In this document: positions 34,259 to 41,947 of the stretch, in pieces
Layout: every line of letters begins with the position of its first letter
Numbering within the stretch: position 1 is the stretch's first letter
Assembly (NCBI GenBank): GCA_013375455.1
Contig: JABXJT010000034.1
Coordinates: forward strand, 1 to 49,275
Direction: 5' to 3'
DNA: 49,275 nt
From: Candidatus Helarchaeota archaeon
Lineage (GTDB): Archaea > Asgardarchaeota > Lokiarchaeia > Helarchaeales > HEL-GB-A
Translations under genes and position numbers: made by a program
The notes under the pieces: model-generated
Databases searched by the model: none
Seen by the model: only the letters and a program-made list of their open reading frames with translations
Told to the model about the DNA's origin: nothing

Positions 34259-34999
34259 ATGAAATCTCGAATGTTTATGACACGAAGTAATAACGTATTA
34301 ATTCTTGTTCACGGAGCCATGGGTAGCCATCGAGCCTGGCATTACCAAGTAGAAAAACTATCAACCAAGATTAAAGTTATTGCGGTGGATTTGCCTGGAG
34401 ATTCTAAGGCAGAAGCTCCTAAAGCGCCCAAAATGGATACCTACGTCACATTTCTCGATGAATTGCTAAACGAAATAAAGCCAAATAAGGTAATTTTAGG
34501 AGGGCAGTCCATGGGGGGCGCGGTGATCCTCTCATATTCTTTTCAATACCCTGACAAAGTAGATGGGTTAATTCTTGTTGGCACGGGTGCTCGATTGAGG
34601 GTCTTACCCGCAATTTTAGAATTATCTCAGAGTAACTACCCAGAATTAATCAGGATGGTGGGGAAAGCAGCGTTTCACAAGCGGACATATGAAAATAATA
34701 AACCGCTCATTGCTGAAGTCGCTAAAAACATGGCACTAATTTCACCGCAGGTTGCCTACCATAATTGGAAAATATGCAATGAATTTGATGTCATGGAGCG
34801 GTTGGGCGAAATCCAGATACCGACGTTGATAATTTGTGGCGATGAAGATAAATTGACGCCTATAAAATATTCTAAATATCTAAATGAACATATAAAAAAT
34901 AGTTCCCTATATGTTATTGAGGGAGCGGGACATATGGTAATGCTTGAACAGCCTGACGCGGTAAATGAAGCAATAGAAAAGTTTTTAGAGAGATTCTAA
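34259..34999 (+). CDS. Alpha/beta hydrolase
   Basis: 246 residues with the complete fold signature: oxyanion loop VHGAMGSHRAW, nucleophile elbow GGQSMGGAVI (Ser about residue 83), acid ICGDEDKLTP and His in EGAGHMVMLEQPD. This is an esterase or lipase-like hydrolase whose substrate is unknown. ATG at 34259 preceded by AGGA, with T-rich sequence upstream that probably ends the kinase transcript. The bud23-like gene follows after 28 bp and may be co-transcribed. Confidence 0.9.
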   Translation: MKSRMFMTRSNNVLILVHGAMGSHRAWHYQVEKLSTKIKVIAVDLPGDSKAEAPKAPKMDTYVTFLDELLNEIKPNKVILGGQSMGGAVILSYSFQYPDKVDGLILVGTGARLRVLPAILELSQSNYPELIRMVGKAAFHKRTYENNKPLIAEVAKNMALISPQVAYHNWKICNEFDVMERLGEIQIPTLIICGDEDKLTPIKYSKYLNEHIKNSSLYVIEGAGHMVMLEQPDAVNEAIEKFLERF

Positions 35000-35027
35000 G
35001 ATGTACTAATGGGAGTATTTAATTAAA

Positions 35028-35660
35028 GTGGCATTGTTACCAGAAGATAATGTATTACCAGAAATGTATTATACCGAGGAGAGAGCTAAACACTACGATC
35101 AAAATACTCGGATACGCAAAATCCAACGAGAAATGACATTACGCGCTTTAGAAATTTTGGATATAAATCCTCCAGGGCTGTTTCTTGATGTGGGATGTGG
35201 AACAGGACTATCCATGCAAGTTTTGAAAGAGAGAGGATTTGGAGTTATCGGTATTGATATTGCCGAACCAATGTTAAATATTGCTAAACAGAAAAGATTG
35301 GAAGTTCGTAAGGCCGATTTCACTATAGAAATCCCATGGGATTCTCATTATTTTGATTTTGTCATTTCAATTTCAACTTTACAGTGGATTTTTCACGGCT
35401 TTAAGCCTGAGGTCATACTAGAAAAAGGACGCACGACTGCAGCAGAAATATATCGTGTCTTAAAACCAGAAGGTCGCGCGATAATTCAGTTTTACCCAAA
35501 GAATGAAGAACAAGTTAAGTTGGCTGGAAAACTATTTAAAAAAGCTAAATTTCATATAATAAAGATCATCGATGACCCGAAGATTCCCAAGAGGCGGAAG
35601 ATATTTCTATTATGTTCTAAGTTGAAGGTTGGACCACCATTCATTGACCCTGTTCTTTAA
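35028..35660 (+). CDS. Bud23/WBSCR22-like rRNA guanine-N7 methyltransferase
   Basis: 210 residues. Class I SAM methyltransferase with motif I FLDVGCGTGLS (about 52-62) and IGIDIAEPML. The N-terminal block LPEMYYTEERAKHYDQNTRI and IQREMTLRALEIL closely parallels eukaryotic Bud23 (PPEIFYNEDEARKY-QNSRM), and ISISTLQWIF parallels the family's ISISAVQWL. Bud23 with Trm112 makes an m7G in 18S rRNA. The eukaryotic C-terminal basic nuclear extension is absent. GTG start at 35028. The stop overlaps the convergent DUF362 gene by 20 bp. Similarity is from memory; the rRNA target in archaea is inference. Confidence 0.85.
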   Translation: MALLPEDNVLPEMYYTEERAKHYDQNTRIRKIQREMTLRALEILDINPPGLFLDVGCGTGLSMQVLKERGFGVIGIDIAEPMLNIAKQKRLEVRKADFTIEIPWDSHYFDFVISISTLQWIFHGFKPEVILEKGRTTAAEIYRVLKPEGRAIIQFYPKNEEQVKLAGKLFKKAKFHIIKIIDDPKIPKRRKIFLLCSKLKVGPPFIDPVL

Positions 35661-36792
35661 GTATCTTACGCAGTTTCCAAACCCCAAAGCCAGGGCAGCC
35701 CTCGAAAAATATGCCTTTATCCTTATATTCTGCAGCACAATCCCCTATCACAAAAATGTGCCCTTTGAGATTTTCGGGAACCGTCGGGTTTTTCCCAATA
35801 ATGATCGTAATGTCCCCATACTTGTCGATTTCATTCCGCTTGAGTAATCCATCTAAGCCAACGCGGGCCCATGCAAAACAACCTGGGCGACAAGCGCCAC
35901 CAGCATAAACATGCACGTTAGGGGCGATACCTATGATTTCGTTGGAAGGTTTTAAGAACTGCTGAGAAACTGATTCCAGGGGATCTCCAACTAGTTTGAT
36001 TCTAGATAAATCTATTTCACCAAGCCCTTGAAGTGCAGCTAAACGGAGGTGAGTGATATCGTTTGGGGAAAATCCCATTAGTTTCGTGGCAACTGAGTCC
36101 AAGGCAACAAGGTCTGTCCCGACAAGACAAAGATTCAAAGTTAGAGGTTTTCCTAATGTTGGACCTTGTCCTTCTAAAGCATATGTTCCATCTATAATCC
36201 CTAATCGAATTTTATGCTTTAGAATGTGATTGATATCAATAAGCTTTTGGTGTAAATCATCTTTATGATAAAATTTTTTATCTTCGGGGGGTACTACACC
36301 GTGTTGGTTTTTTAGGGAGAGCGAGACTATAGTCTGATTATGAGTTTTCAAGCGCGGAACAGTAATAATGCCATCCACTTCACCAATTTCCCGAGGAACT
36401 TTGATTTTTTGTAGAATAAGGGCATTTTTTGAGTCAATTTCAGTAGTCGGCAACTCATCAAAATAAAGGAGTTCTGCGCCTGCATCCAATACAACATCTT
36501 TCATTCCGGTTACTTCGAAAGCTTGGCGTGCTTTGAAATCAAAAAAGGGAGAATCACCGACATAGACTTTTTCTGCGCCTATTTCGTAGCATAATTCTAT
36601 GATTACCCTAACAATGGCAGGATTCGTGGTAACCCCAGTTTCAGTTTTCAGGGGTACGACCATATTTGGTTTTAAAAGTATTTTTTCTCCAGATTTGACA
36701 AATTTTTTAATCCCACCTAGATGATCAATGGCGCGTTGAATACATTTTGAGGGATCTTCCTCCTTTATTATGGAAACAATGGAATCTGTCAT
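35641..36792 (-). CDS. DUF362 family protein
   Basis: 383 residues. Family landmarks: ILLKPNMVVPLKTETGVTTN near 43-62, VYVGDSPFFDFKARQAF, and VDGIITVPRLKTHNQTIVSL followed by SLKNQHGVVP. Later come the GTDLVALDSVATKLMGF block and CRPGCFAWAR plus CAAEYKDKGIFFEGCPGFG near the end. Some DUF362 proteins carry a ferredoxin domain; this one does not, but has four late cysteines. The biochemical role is not settled. It is convergent with the Bud23-like gene and divergent from the dehydrogenase at 36914. Confidence 0.88.
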   Translation of the reverse strand: MTDSIVSIIKEEDPSKCIQRAIDHLGGIKKFVKSGEKILLKPNMVVPLKTETGVTTNPAIVRVIIELCYEIGAEKVYVGDSPFFDFKARQAFEVTGMKDVVLDAGAELLYFDELPTTEIDSKNALILQKIKVPREIGEVDGIITVPRLKTHNQTIVSLSLKNQHGVVPPEDKKFYHKDDLHQKLIDINHILKHKIRLGIIDGTYALEGQGPTLGKPLTLNLCLVGTDLVALDSVATKLMGFSPNDITHLRLAALQGLGEIDLSRIKLVGDPLESVSQQFLKPSNEIIGIAPNVHVYAGGACRPGCFAWARVGLDGLLKRNEIDKYGDITIIIGKNPTVPENLKGHIFVIGDCAAEYKDKGIFFEGCPGFGVWKLRKILKEQGQ

Positions 36793-36913
36793 ATTTTAAC
36801 CATTTCTAAATTTAATCAGTTAATCACATGAATTTAAACACTTTAATTAGTGGATTTATTAATAGTTAAAACGTTTCCATTACGTGTTAAATAGCTAGTT
36901 GTAATTATCATGG

Positions 36914-38086
36914 TTGATGATGATGAAAGTCACTTTATTTCGTGGTCCAGAAAAAACTCCTAAGTTTGAAATGGGAGAAGAACCCATTCCAGATCCAAAA
37001 GCTAACGAAATTTTATTTAAGGTAATGAGCAGTGCTTTGTGCGGGACGGATTTACACATATTAGATGGAAGTTTGCTCAGATCGGCGAAAGGGAAATGGT
37101 TAGCATATAGAAATTTGCCCATCGTGATAGGACATGAGGCAGCAGGCGTTATCACATCTGTAGGGGAGGGAGTTAAAACTTTCCGGGAAGGAGATCGAAT
37201 TTGTACCGCGCCTAATTATAGTTGTGGAACATGTTTTTATTGTAGGAGAAATTTATTTAATTTATGTAATAATAGAGGGGTATTTGGACTTCATGCCCCA
37301 GGATTCCACGCGGAATACGGATTAGCTGACGCTGGAAGTGTCTATTTTTTGCCTGATAAAATTGATTTTGACGTTGGGGCTTTAATAGGTGATACCCTTG
37401 GAACTGCCTACCACGCGATCCGGCGGGTCGGGATTCAACCTGGGGATATCGTAGCAATTTGGGGACTTGGTCCGATAGGTATAACAACGGCTCAAATGGC
37501 AAATGTCGCTGGAGCGGCAAAAGTTATTGCTTTTGATGTCATTCCTGAGCGAATTGAAATGGCAAAAAAAGTAGGAATAAATCTTTGTTTCAATTCAAAT
37601 GAAGTCGTGAAAGAAGCGTTAGAAAGCAAAGATTTTGCACAAGATGATGTTTTGAAAATCGGGGATGAACAAGTTGAAAAAATAGCAAGTAAGGCAATTC
37701 CAAAGAAAATAAAGGAAATTGCTCCTGAGGGAGTAGATGTAAGTATCGACGCGACAGGACTGGATTTCATTCTCTCCCAGGCTTTTACTGCAACTCGAAA
37801 AGGAGGAAAAGTACTTGTAGTTGGAATTCACGATAAGCCATTCGCCTTACCCACACTTGCCTTATCGTATCGGGAGATTTCTGTAGTTGGGACATTTTCC
37901 CACGTCATTGAGGAGAGTGAAGCGATGATAAATCTATTAGAGGCAGGGAAAATCCAGTTAGCGCCATTAATCAGTCACTATTTCCCATTAGATGAAGTCA
38001 ATACAGCGTACGAGCTTTTCATGGCAAGACAAACAAATAAGGTTATTCTACTCCCTGATCAAGACTATGCAAACCAAAAATTATAA
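36914..38086 (+). CDS. Zinc-dependent medium-chain alcohol dehydrogenase
   Basis: About 387-390 residues. Catalytic zinc site in ALCGTDLHILDG and IGHEAAG; structural zinc from the four cysteines in CGTCFYCRRNLFNLC. The Rossmann motif is WGLGPIG. An unusual charged insertion (about 235-265; ALESKDFAQDDVLKIGDEQV) enlarges the coenzyme domain. Oxidises or reduces an alcohol/aldehyde or polyol; substrate unknown. Several start codons are stacked (TTG at 36914, ATG at 36917, 36920, 36923); the last is favoured by spacing from GGTTGATG. A second member lies at 47646-48803. Confidence 0.9.
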   Translation: MMMMKVTLFRGPEKTPKFEMGEEPIPDPKANEILFKVMSSALCGTDLHILDGSLLRSAKGKWLAYRNLPIVIGHEAAGVITSVGEGVKTFREGDRICTAPNYSCGTCFYCRRNLFNLCNNRGVFGLHAPGFHAEYGLADAGSVYFLPDKIDFDVGALIGDTLGTAYHAIRRVGIQPGDIVAIWGLGPIGITTAQMANVAGAAKVIAFDVIPERIEMAKKVGINLCFNSNEVVKEALESKDFAQDDVLKIGDEQVEKIASKAIPKKIKEIAPEGVDVSIDATGLDFILSQAFTATRKGGKVLVVGIHDKPFALPTLALSYREISVVGTFSHVIEESEAMINLLEAGKIQLAPLISHYFPLDEVNTAYELFMARQTNKVILLPDQDYANQKL

Positions 38087-38106
38087 CAATAATTAACGGG
38101 AAAAAC

Positions 38107-38922
38107 CTACGCCTTAATCCGCCTTCTGGCTTGCTTCAAGGGATCTTCTTTTGAAAGTGGTTTTTTCTGTAGGTTTTCGTAATATTTTTTGGCATCTTTT
38201 TTGAGTGATAAAAGAGGTAATTGAAGATCTAAAACAGCATTTAGAACTTCAAGTACTGCAAAAATAGCATTGTAATCCTTTCTTTCAGACACTACTGTTT
38301 CAGATAGTAAAATCCCGCCAATTACATCATAGAGAGACTTTGCATACGAAATCGTGAGACCATTCATGCCCTTTACTATTCCTTTTTGAAGAAGTTGAAG
38401 TCTTAACGCCTCATTTTTACGAGTCTTTTGATCGATTTTAAAAATTTGTAATAGTTCTTCAGAAGTATAAGAGAGATATGTTCGAGGTGTTGGGGTAGCA
38501 TATTCAACGGGAAACGTGGCTATGGACAAAATAAACTGAGGTTTAAATGAACAAATGAATTCTGCGACCTTGTCCGATAAGAAATGAATTCCAATTGGGG
38601 AGGTAGGAGAACCATTTCCCTTCACAAGGATAAAATCAGTGGTTTCGCGTAGTTTTTTAAGAATGTAGAAGTCAACTTGCATCAATTCTAAAGGCTGCTT
38701 GGATTGTTCCGAGGTTATTATAGGTTCGAAATCATTAAAAAGGTAAGTTAAGATTTTTTCGGCTTTAAGTGCTTGAATTAAACATTCCACACAGTATTTT
38801 CCCAATTGAGTTAGATCGGGCACGCCTACAATACAGATGGGGTTCTCTAGTTCTTCAAATTTACTCGAGGCTTGGGAATACTGCTCAATGATTTTTGGTT
38901 TAAAAGGTTCGGAAGTGAACAT
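38107..38922 (-). CDS. PAC2 family protein (proteasome assembly chaperone-like)
   Basis: 271 residues with PAC2-family layout: ENPICIVGVPDLTQLGKYCV near 26-45, then TDFILVKGNGSPTSPIGIHF and FICSFKPQFILSIATFP. The MNGLTISYAKSLYDVIGGIL-type region follows, then LLKLP-like LDLQLPLLSL near the end. Archaeal PAC2 proteins relate to eukaryotic proteasome assembly chaperone PAC2, though their function in archaea is not firmly shown. It is divergent from the TIGR04076 gene across ~70 bp. Confidence 0.82.
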   Translation of the reverse strand: MFTSEPFKPKIIEQYSQASSKFEELENPICIVGVPDLTQLGKYCVECLIQALKAEKILTYLFNDFEPIITSEQSKQPLELMQVDFYILKKLRETTDFILVKGNGSPTSPIGIHFLSDKVAEFICSFKPQFILSIATFPVEYATPTPRTYLSYTSEELLQIFKIDQKTRKNEALRLQLLQKGIVKGMNGLTISYAKSLYDVIGGILLSETVVSERKDYNAIFAVLEVLNAVLDLQLPLLSLKKDAKKYYENLQKKPLSKEDPLKQARRRIKA

Positions 38923-38993
38923 AAGATCTTTCTCAAACAGTTAAATGCATGAATAGTTAAAATTTGAATGGTTAAATAATTTGTTTTCGAGGG

Positions 38994-39317
38994 ATGTATT
39001 TGTCGGAATGGAATCGATTGGAAATAAAGGTGAAAGAAATAAAAGGAACCTGTCCAGTGCATAAGTTGGGTGATAGAATCGTGATTGAGGGACCTTTTGT
39101 TAAATTGGACGAAACAGATGCCCTATGCACGCATGCATTTTCTTGTCTTTCTACATTTTTAGTTGCTTTACGGGAAGGAATCGATCCTAAAGCTCTGGGA
39201 TTAGCCAAATCAAGTGGCGATACTGCCTACTATCAATGTTTAGATCCAGGAGAGCCGTGGACATCAGGGGGAACCGTACTTTTTGAGATTAAGGTCAAAC
39301 TCATGGAGGCTAAATAA
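38994..39317 (+). CDS. TIGR04076 family small protein
   Basis: 107 residues similar to the TIGR04076 family: VKEIKGTCPVHKLGDRIVIE near the start, then CTHAFSCLSTFLVALREG. Three cysteines (in GTCP, ALCTHAFSC and YYQC) suggest metal binding; biochemical role unknown. The stop codon ends one base before the thymidylate kinase ATG, so the two genes form one operon and are probably translationally coupled. Confidence 0.8.
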   Translation: MYLSEWNRLEIKVKEIKGTCPVHKLGDRIVIEGPFVKLDETDALCTHAFSCLSTFLVALREGIDPKALGLAKSSGDTAYYQCLDPGEPWTSGGTVLFEIKVKLMEAK

Positions 39318-39900
39318 CATGAGACCCGGGAAGTTTATCGTGCTAGAGGGAATCGATGGGGCAGGTACATCGACTCATGCGAAATTATTAGGAGAATGGT
39401 TAGAAAAGGAAGGGCATTCAGTAGTGATTACTGAGGAACCAACTGCTGAACTAATTGGGACCCTGATTCGAGACAATCTCCAAACTAAGAAAACATCACC
39501 TATAGTGGATGCGTTGTTATTTGCTGCTGATCGCCTTGATCACTGGGAAAATCTAATTAAACCCAGCTTGGCAACCAATAAAATTGTGATCTCTGACCGC
39601 TTTATTGAATCATCTCTTGCATACCAAACAGCAACGGGGCTTGAAATGGCTTGGGTGCAGGAGATAAATAAATTTGTTGAGGAACCCGATCTAACTATCA
39701 TTCTTGATGTCGACCCCGAAATCGGCTTGAGTAGGAAGCCTAAACTGGGTGATAAGTTTGAGAATGCAATATTTCTCGGTTGGGTCCGAGACATTTACTT
39801 AAAGCGTGCCACTGAAAAAAATTACCCTATAGTTCGGACTAATAGTTCTATTGAGGAAGTTCAAACACAACTCCAAAAAATCGTTCGTAGGATTCTTTAA
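39283..39900 (+). CDS. tmk: Thymidylate kinase with altered P-loop
   Basis: Phosphorylates dTMP to dTDP. The real start is ATG 39319 (193 residues), with GGAGG 9 bases upstream, immediately after the preceding stop; the longer frame from 39283 is not needed. The family shows as FIVLEGIDGAGTSTHAKLL, the DR motif ISDRFIESSLAYQ, ILDVDPEIGLSRKP and VRTNSSIEEV. The Walker A reads GIDGAGTST: threonine replaces the usual lysine (GxDGxGKST). It may be a variant archaeal subgroup rather than inactive. A hairpin and T-run follow the gene. Confidence 0.9.
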   Translation: MRLRSNSWRLNNMRPGKFIVLEGIDGAGTSTHAKLLGEWLEKEGHSVVITEEPTAELIGTLIRDNLQTKKTSPIVDALLFAADRLDHWENLIKPSLATNKIVISDRFIESSLAYQTATGLEMAWVQEINKFVEEPDLTIILDVDPEIGLSRKPKLGDKFENAIFLGWVRDIYLKRATEKNYPIVRTNSSIEEVQTQLQKIVRRIL

Positions 39901-39911
39901 TTCACTTGAAA

Positions 39912-39938
39912 AGTATCAGACTAAATCTGAAACTTTTT
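39912..39938 (+). terminator. Hairpin-T5 terminator after tmk
   Basis: Twelve bases or so after the tmk stop, TCAGA (39916-39920) pairs with TCTGA (39926-39930) around a 5-nt loop. The stem can be extended by AGT/ACT across one mismatch. Five T residues follow at 39934-39938. The AT-rich stretch also overlaps the expected TATA position of the C/D box RNA, so it may serve both roles. Confidence 0.5.
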
Positions 39939-39962
39939 AATTAGAAAAAAGACTTCTTTTTG

Positions 39963-40023
39963 TGGCGATGATGTCCCTCATTAATCTGATTTCAAATGAT
40001 GAGTGAATGGGCGGACTGAGCCA
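39963..40023 (+). ncRNA. C/D box sRNA (2'-O-methylation guide)
   Basis: All four boxes occur in order and with archaeal spacing. C box ATGATGT (39968-39974, one mismatch to RUGAUGA), D' box CTGA (39986-39989), C' box ATGATGA (39996-40002, perfect) and D box CTGA (40016-40019). The D'-C' spacer is 6 nt, and the guides are 11 nt (39975-39985) and 13 nt (40003-40015). TGGC (39963-39966) pairs with GCCA (40020-40023) as the terminal stem. Archaeal sRNAs of this form direct fibrillarin-mediated methylation. Targets were not identified. A TTTTTAATTAG element sits about 25 bp upstream. Confidence 0.82.
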
Positions 40024-40221
40024 TTTCCAGGGGAAGGAACCTCTTAAATCTAAAAAGTTTTGACAAAAAAACCATAGAATAACCATGGAAATCTAAGTCA
40101 TTTTTGCTAAAGGTTTTGAATTTTTCGAGGAATTCTTATGAAATTCAGGAAAAATCGATTTGAAAACAAATAAAAGGAAGGACAAACAATTGCTAGATAA
40201 CTTAGTATTGAGGTTCATAAA

Positions 40222-41358
40222 ATGTCATATAAGAAACGACACCTTACAGATAAACGAAAGTTATGTCCTCGTTGTGGATCTCCATTAATGGCTAGTGGAA
40301 GCTACCTTAGATGCTCCCTTTGTGGTTTTGCAAAGCCGCTTGAGGGAGAAGGCGGTCGTGTTGCCATTAAATATACCGAAGTTGTGGAAGCAAAGAAAAA
40401 AGGTGAGATCAAACTATTCCAAGTCACATCTTCGGGAATCACCTCTGCAACTTCTCTTGAAAGCGATGGTGTATATCTAATAACTCAGCCAGCGAAAGAC
40501 ACCATCTGGCTTTGGAAAGGCAGTAAGGCCAGACCAAAAACGGTTTATGATGCCGGAACGGCAGCAACGAGGTTAAAAACATCGGAAAAAATCTATTCAG
40601 CCCAACTAAAACGCGTCGAAGAGGGTGAGGAGCCGAGTGATTTCCCTGATGTTTCAGGTACCTCACCAATCAGTGAGGAAATGATTGCGGAGGCCAAAGA
40701 AGCAACAGAAGTACTTTCGCTCGAACGACCCTCCGAAGGTAAAGCCAACATTTATATGGTTGATAAAGGGGACTTGAAGCAAATAGATAAGCCCGTTTTT
40801 ACGACAGGTGATAGTTATCTCGTGGATGGTGGATCCCAAATATGGGTATGGATAGGCAAAAATTCCTCTGTAGATGAAAAGTTTTCGGCTGCACATCTCT
40901 CCACGGTGATCGATGTTTCCCGGCGGGGTGAACCTAAGATAACTACGATTGATCAGGGGTCAGAAACTCACGAGTTCCGTACAATACTGGGAGGATTGAA
41001 GATCGTTGAAAAAGATGTGGCAGAAACTTTGTTGAAGCACGTTGAAAAACCTGTTTACGAGCCAGTTTTATATCGCATCTCAAGTGAGGAATTCGAAACC
41101 ATCAACGACATCATTTACACGCAAGTCCCTTGCACGAAGGATAGTCTGGACTCAGAGGATGTATTCTTGCTCGATGATCGAACCAATAATAAGACCTATA
41201 TTTGGATTGGATCAGGGGCGACCGTGAAAGAAAGAGTAGTTGGAGGGCAAATAGCGCGAAAATTCGAAGTGGAGCGAGCAGGAGCTCAAGATGAAATATT
41301 CGTGGATGAAGGACAGGAACCGGCTGAATTTAAAGCAATTCTTGGAATGACAGACTAA
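40222..41358 (+). CDS. Zinc ribbon plus three-repeat gelsolin-domain protein
   Basis: 378 residues. A zinc ribbon (Cys15, Cys18, Cys31, Cys34) is followed by three gelsolin-like repeats at about 60-145, 172-262 and 273-375. Each has the core strand pattern, for example LFQVTSSGITSATSL and TIWLWKGSKA, DSYLVDGGSQIWVWIGKNSS, and DVFLLDDRTNNKTYIWIGSG. The repeats end in acidic turns such as VDEGQEPAEFKAILGM. Gelsolins sever or cap actin filaments with calcium; Asgard gelsolins have been shown to act on actin. No actin gene is in the window. The zinc ribbon is an unusual N-terminal addition. Confidence 0.85.
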   Translation: MSYKKRHLTDKRKLCPRCGSPLMASGSYLRCSLCGFAKPLEGEGGRVAIKYTEVVEAKKKGEIKLFQVTSSGITSATSLESDGVYLITQPAKDTIWLWKGSKARPKTVYDAGTAATRLKTSEKIYSAQLKRVEEGEEPSDFPDVSGTSPISEEMIAEAKEATEVLSLERPSEGKANIYMVDKGDLKQIDKPVFTTGDSYLVDGGSQIWVWIGKNSSVDEKFSAAHLSTVIDVSRRGEPKITTIDQGSETHEFRTILGGLKIVEKDVAETLLKHVEKPVYEPVLYRISSEEFETINDIIYTQVPCTKDSLDSEDVFLLDDRTNNKTYIWIGSGATVKERVVGGQIARKFEVERAGAQDEIFVDEGQEPAEFKAILGMTD

Positions 41359-41519
41359 AAAAGAAAAGTTAATTCTAAATTCTACCAATTCTTTTTTTAA
41401 TAACAAGTTAAATCGCGTGATAATTCGAGGCAAAAATATTTTAAATCTTATTTTAAAATTGGAGCAATAATTAACGAAAATTAAAAAGGTTCAACATTAA
41501 ATTCTTTATAGATTGATTT

Positions 41520-41927
41520 TTGTTGGAGAAAAATATGAAGGCATTTGAAATTAAGGGAAAGCCCTCTTTTAAACCTGGTGATAAAACAGGGTATTTTTTG
41601 TGGAAAGACCAAGACGGATTTCACTTAGTATGGACTACCACCGGCGATTTGCATGGATTTAAAGGGAAAATTACTGGAAATAAGCCATTAGTATTAAAAA
41701 AAGTATTAAAGCTTGAGACCAATGATCAAATCTTACAACCTGACCCAAATAAGATTACTTGGATAACTCGGACCGGATCAGACACTGATGGGATGATTTT
41801 CGATGCTGAGGAAGATTTTACGTTGGATCTGGGGATTGATTCAGTTCAGGCTGGTCCGAATATCATTTTTTGCGGGAGAAGCTCGCAGAGACCTAGAAAA
41901 AATCCTTTCACGATTAATTTAAAATAA
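41520..41927 (+). CDS. Beta-rich hypothetical protein, 130 residues
   Basis: The preferred start is ATG 41535, with GGAG 6 bases upstream; TTG 41520 is the longest frame. It encodes MKAFEIKGKPSFKPGDKTGY then FLWKDQDGFHLVWTTTGDLH, GFKGKITG and a C-terminal SQRPRKNPFTINLK. Alternating strands and aromatic residues predict a small beta barrel or sandwich. I recall similar hypothetical proteins only vaguely. A T-rich sequence near 41388-41398 may end the gelsolin transcript upstream. No function is proposed. It precedes map by 20 bp, so they may share a transcript. Confidence 0.6.
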   Translation: MLEKNMKAFEIKGKPSFKPGDKTGYFLWKDQDGFHLVWTTTGDLHGFKGKITGNKPLVLKKVLKLETNDQILQPDPNKITWITRTGSDTDGMIFDAEEDFTLDLGIDSVQAGPNIIFCGRSSQRPRKNPFTINLK

Positions 41928-41947
41928 GGTTTTTTCTATATTAGCGT

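Larger units (their letters stand above)
39901..40221. other. 321-bp spacer between tmk and gelsolin gene
   Basis: The gap contains the tmk terminator and the C/D box sRNA listed separately. From about 40030 to 40221 it is AT-rich leader or promoter for the gelsolin gene, with no further gene visible. CCATAGAATAACCATGG (40072-40088) has two CCAT repeats of no evident role. No tRNA was seen. Confidence 0.6.

Noticed and set aside
36840..36913. Riboswitch or structured leader ahead of the alcohol dehydrogenase
   Set aside because: The stretch is AT-rich with weak palindromes only, and nothing matches a known class.
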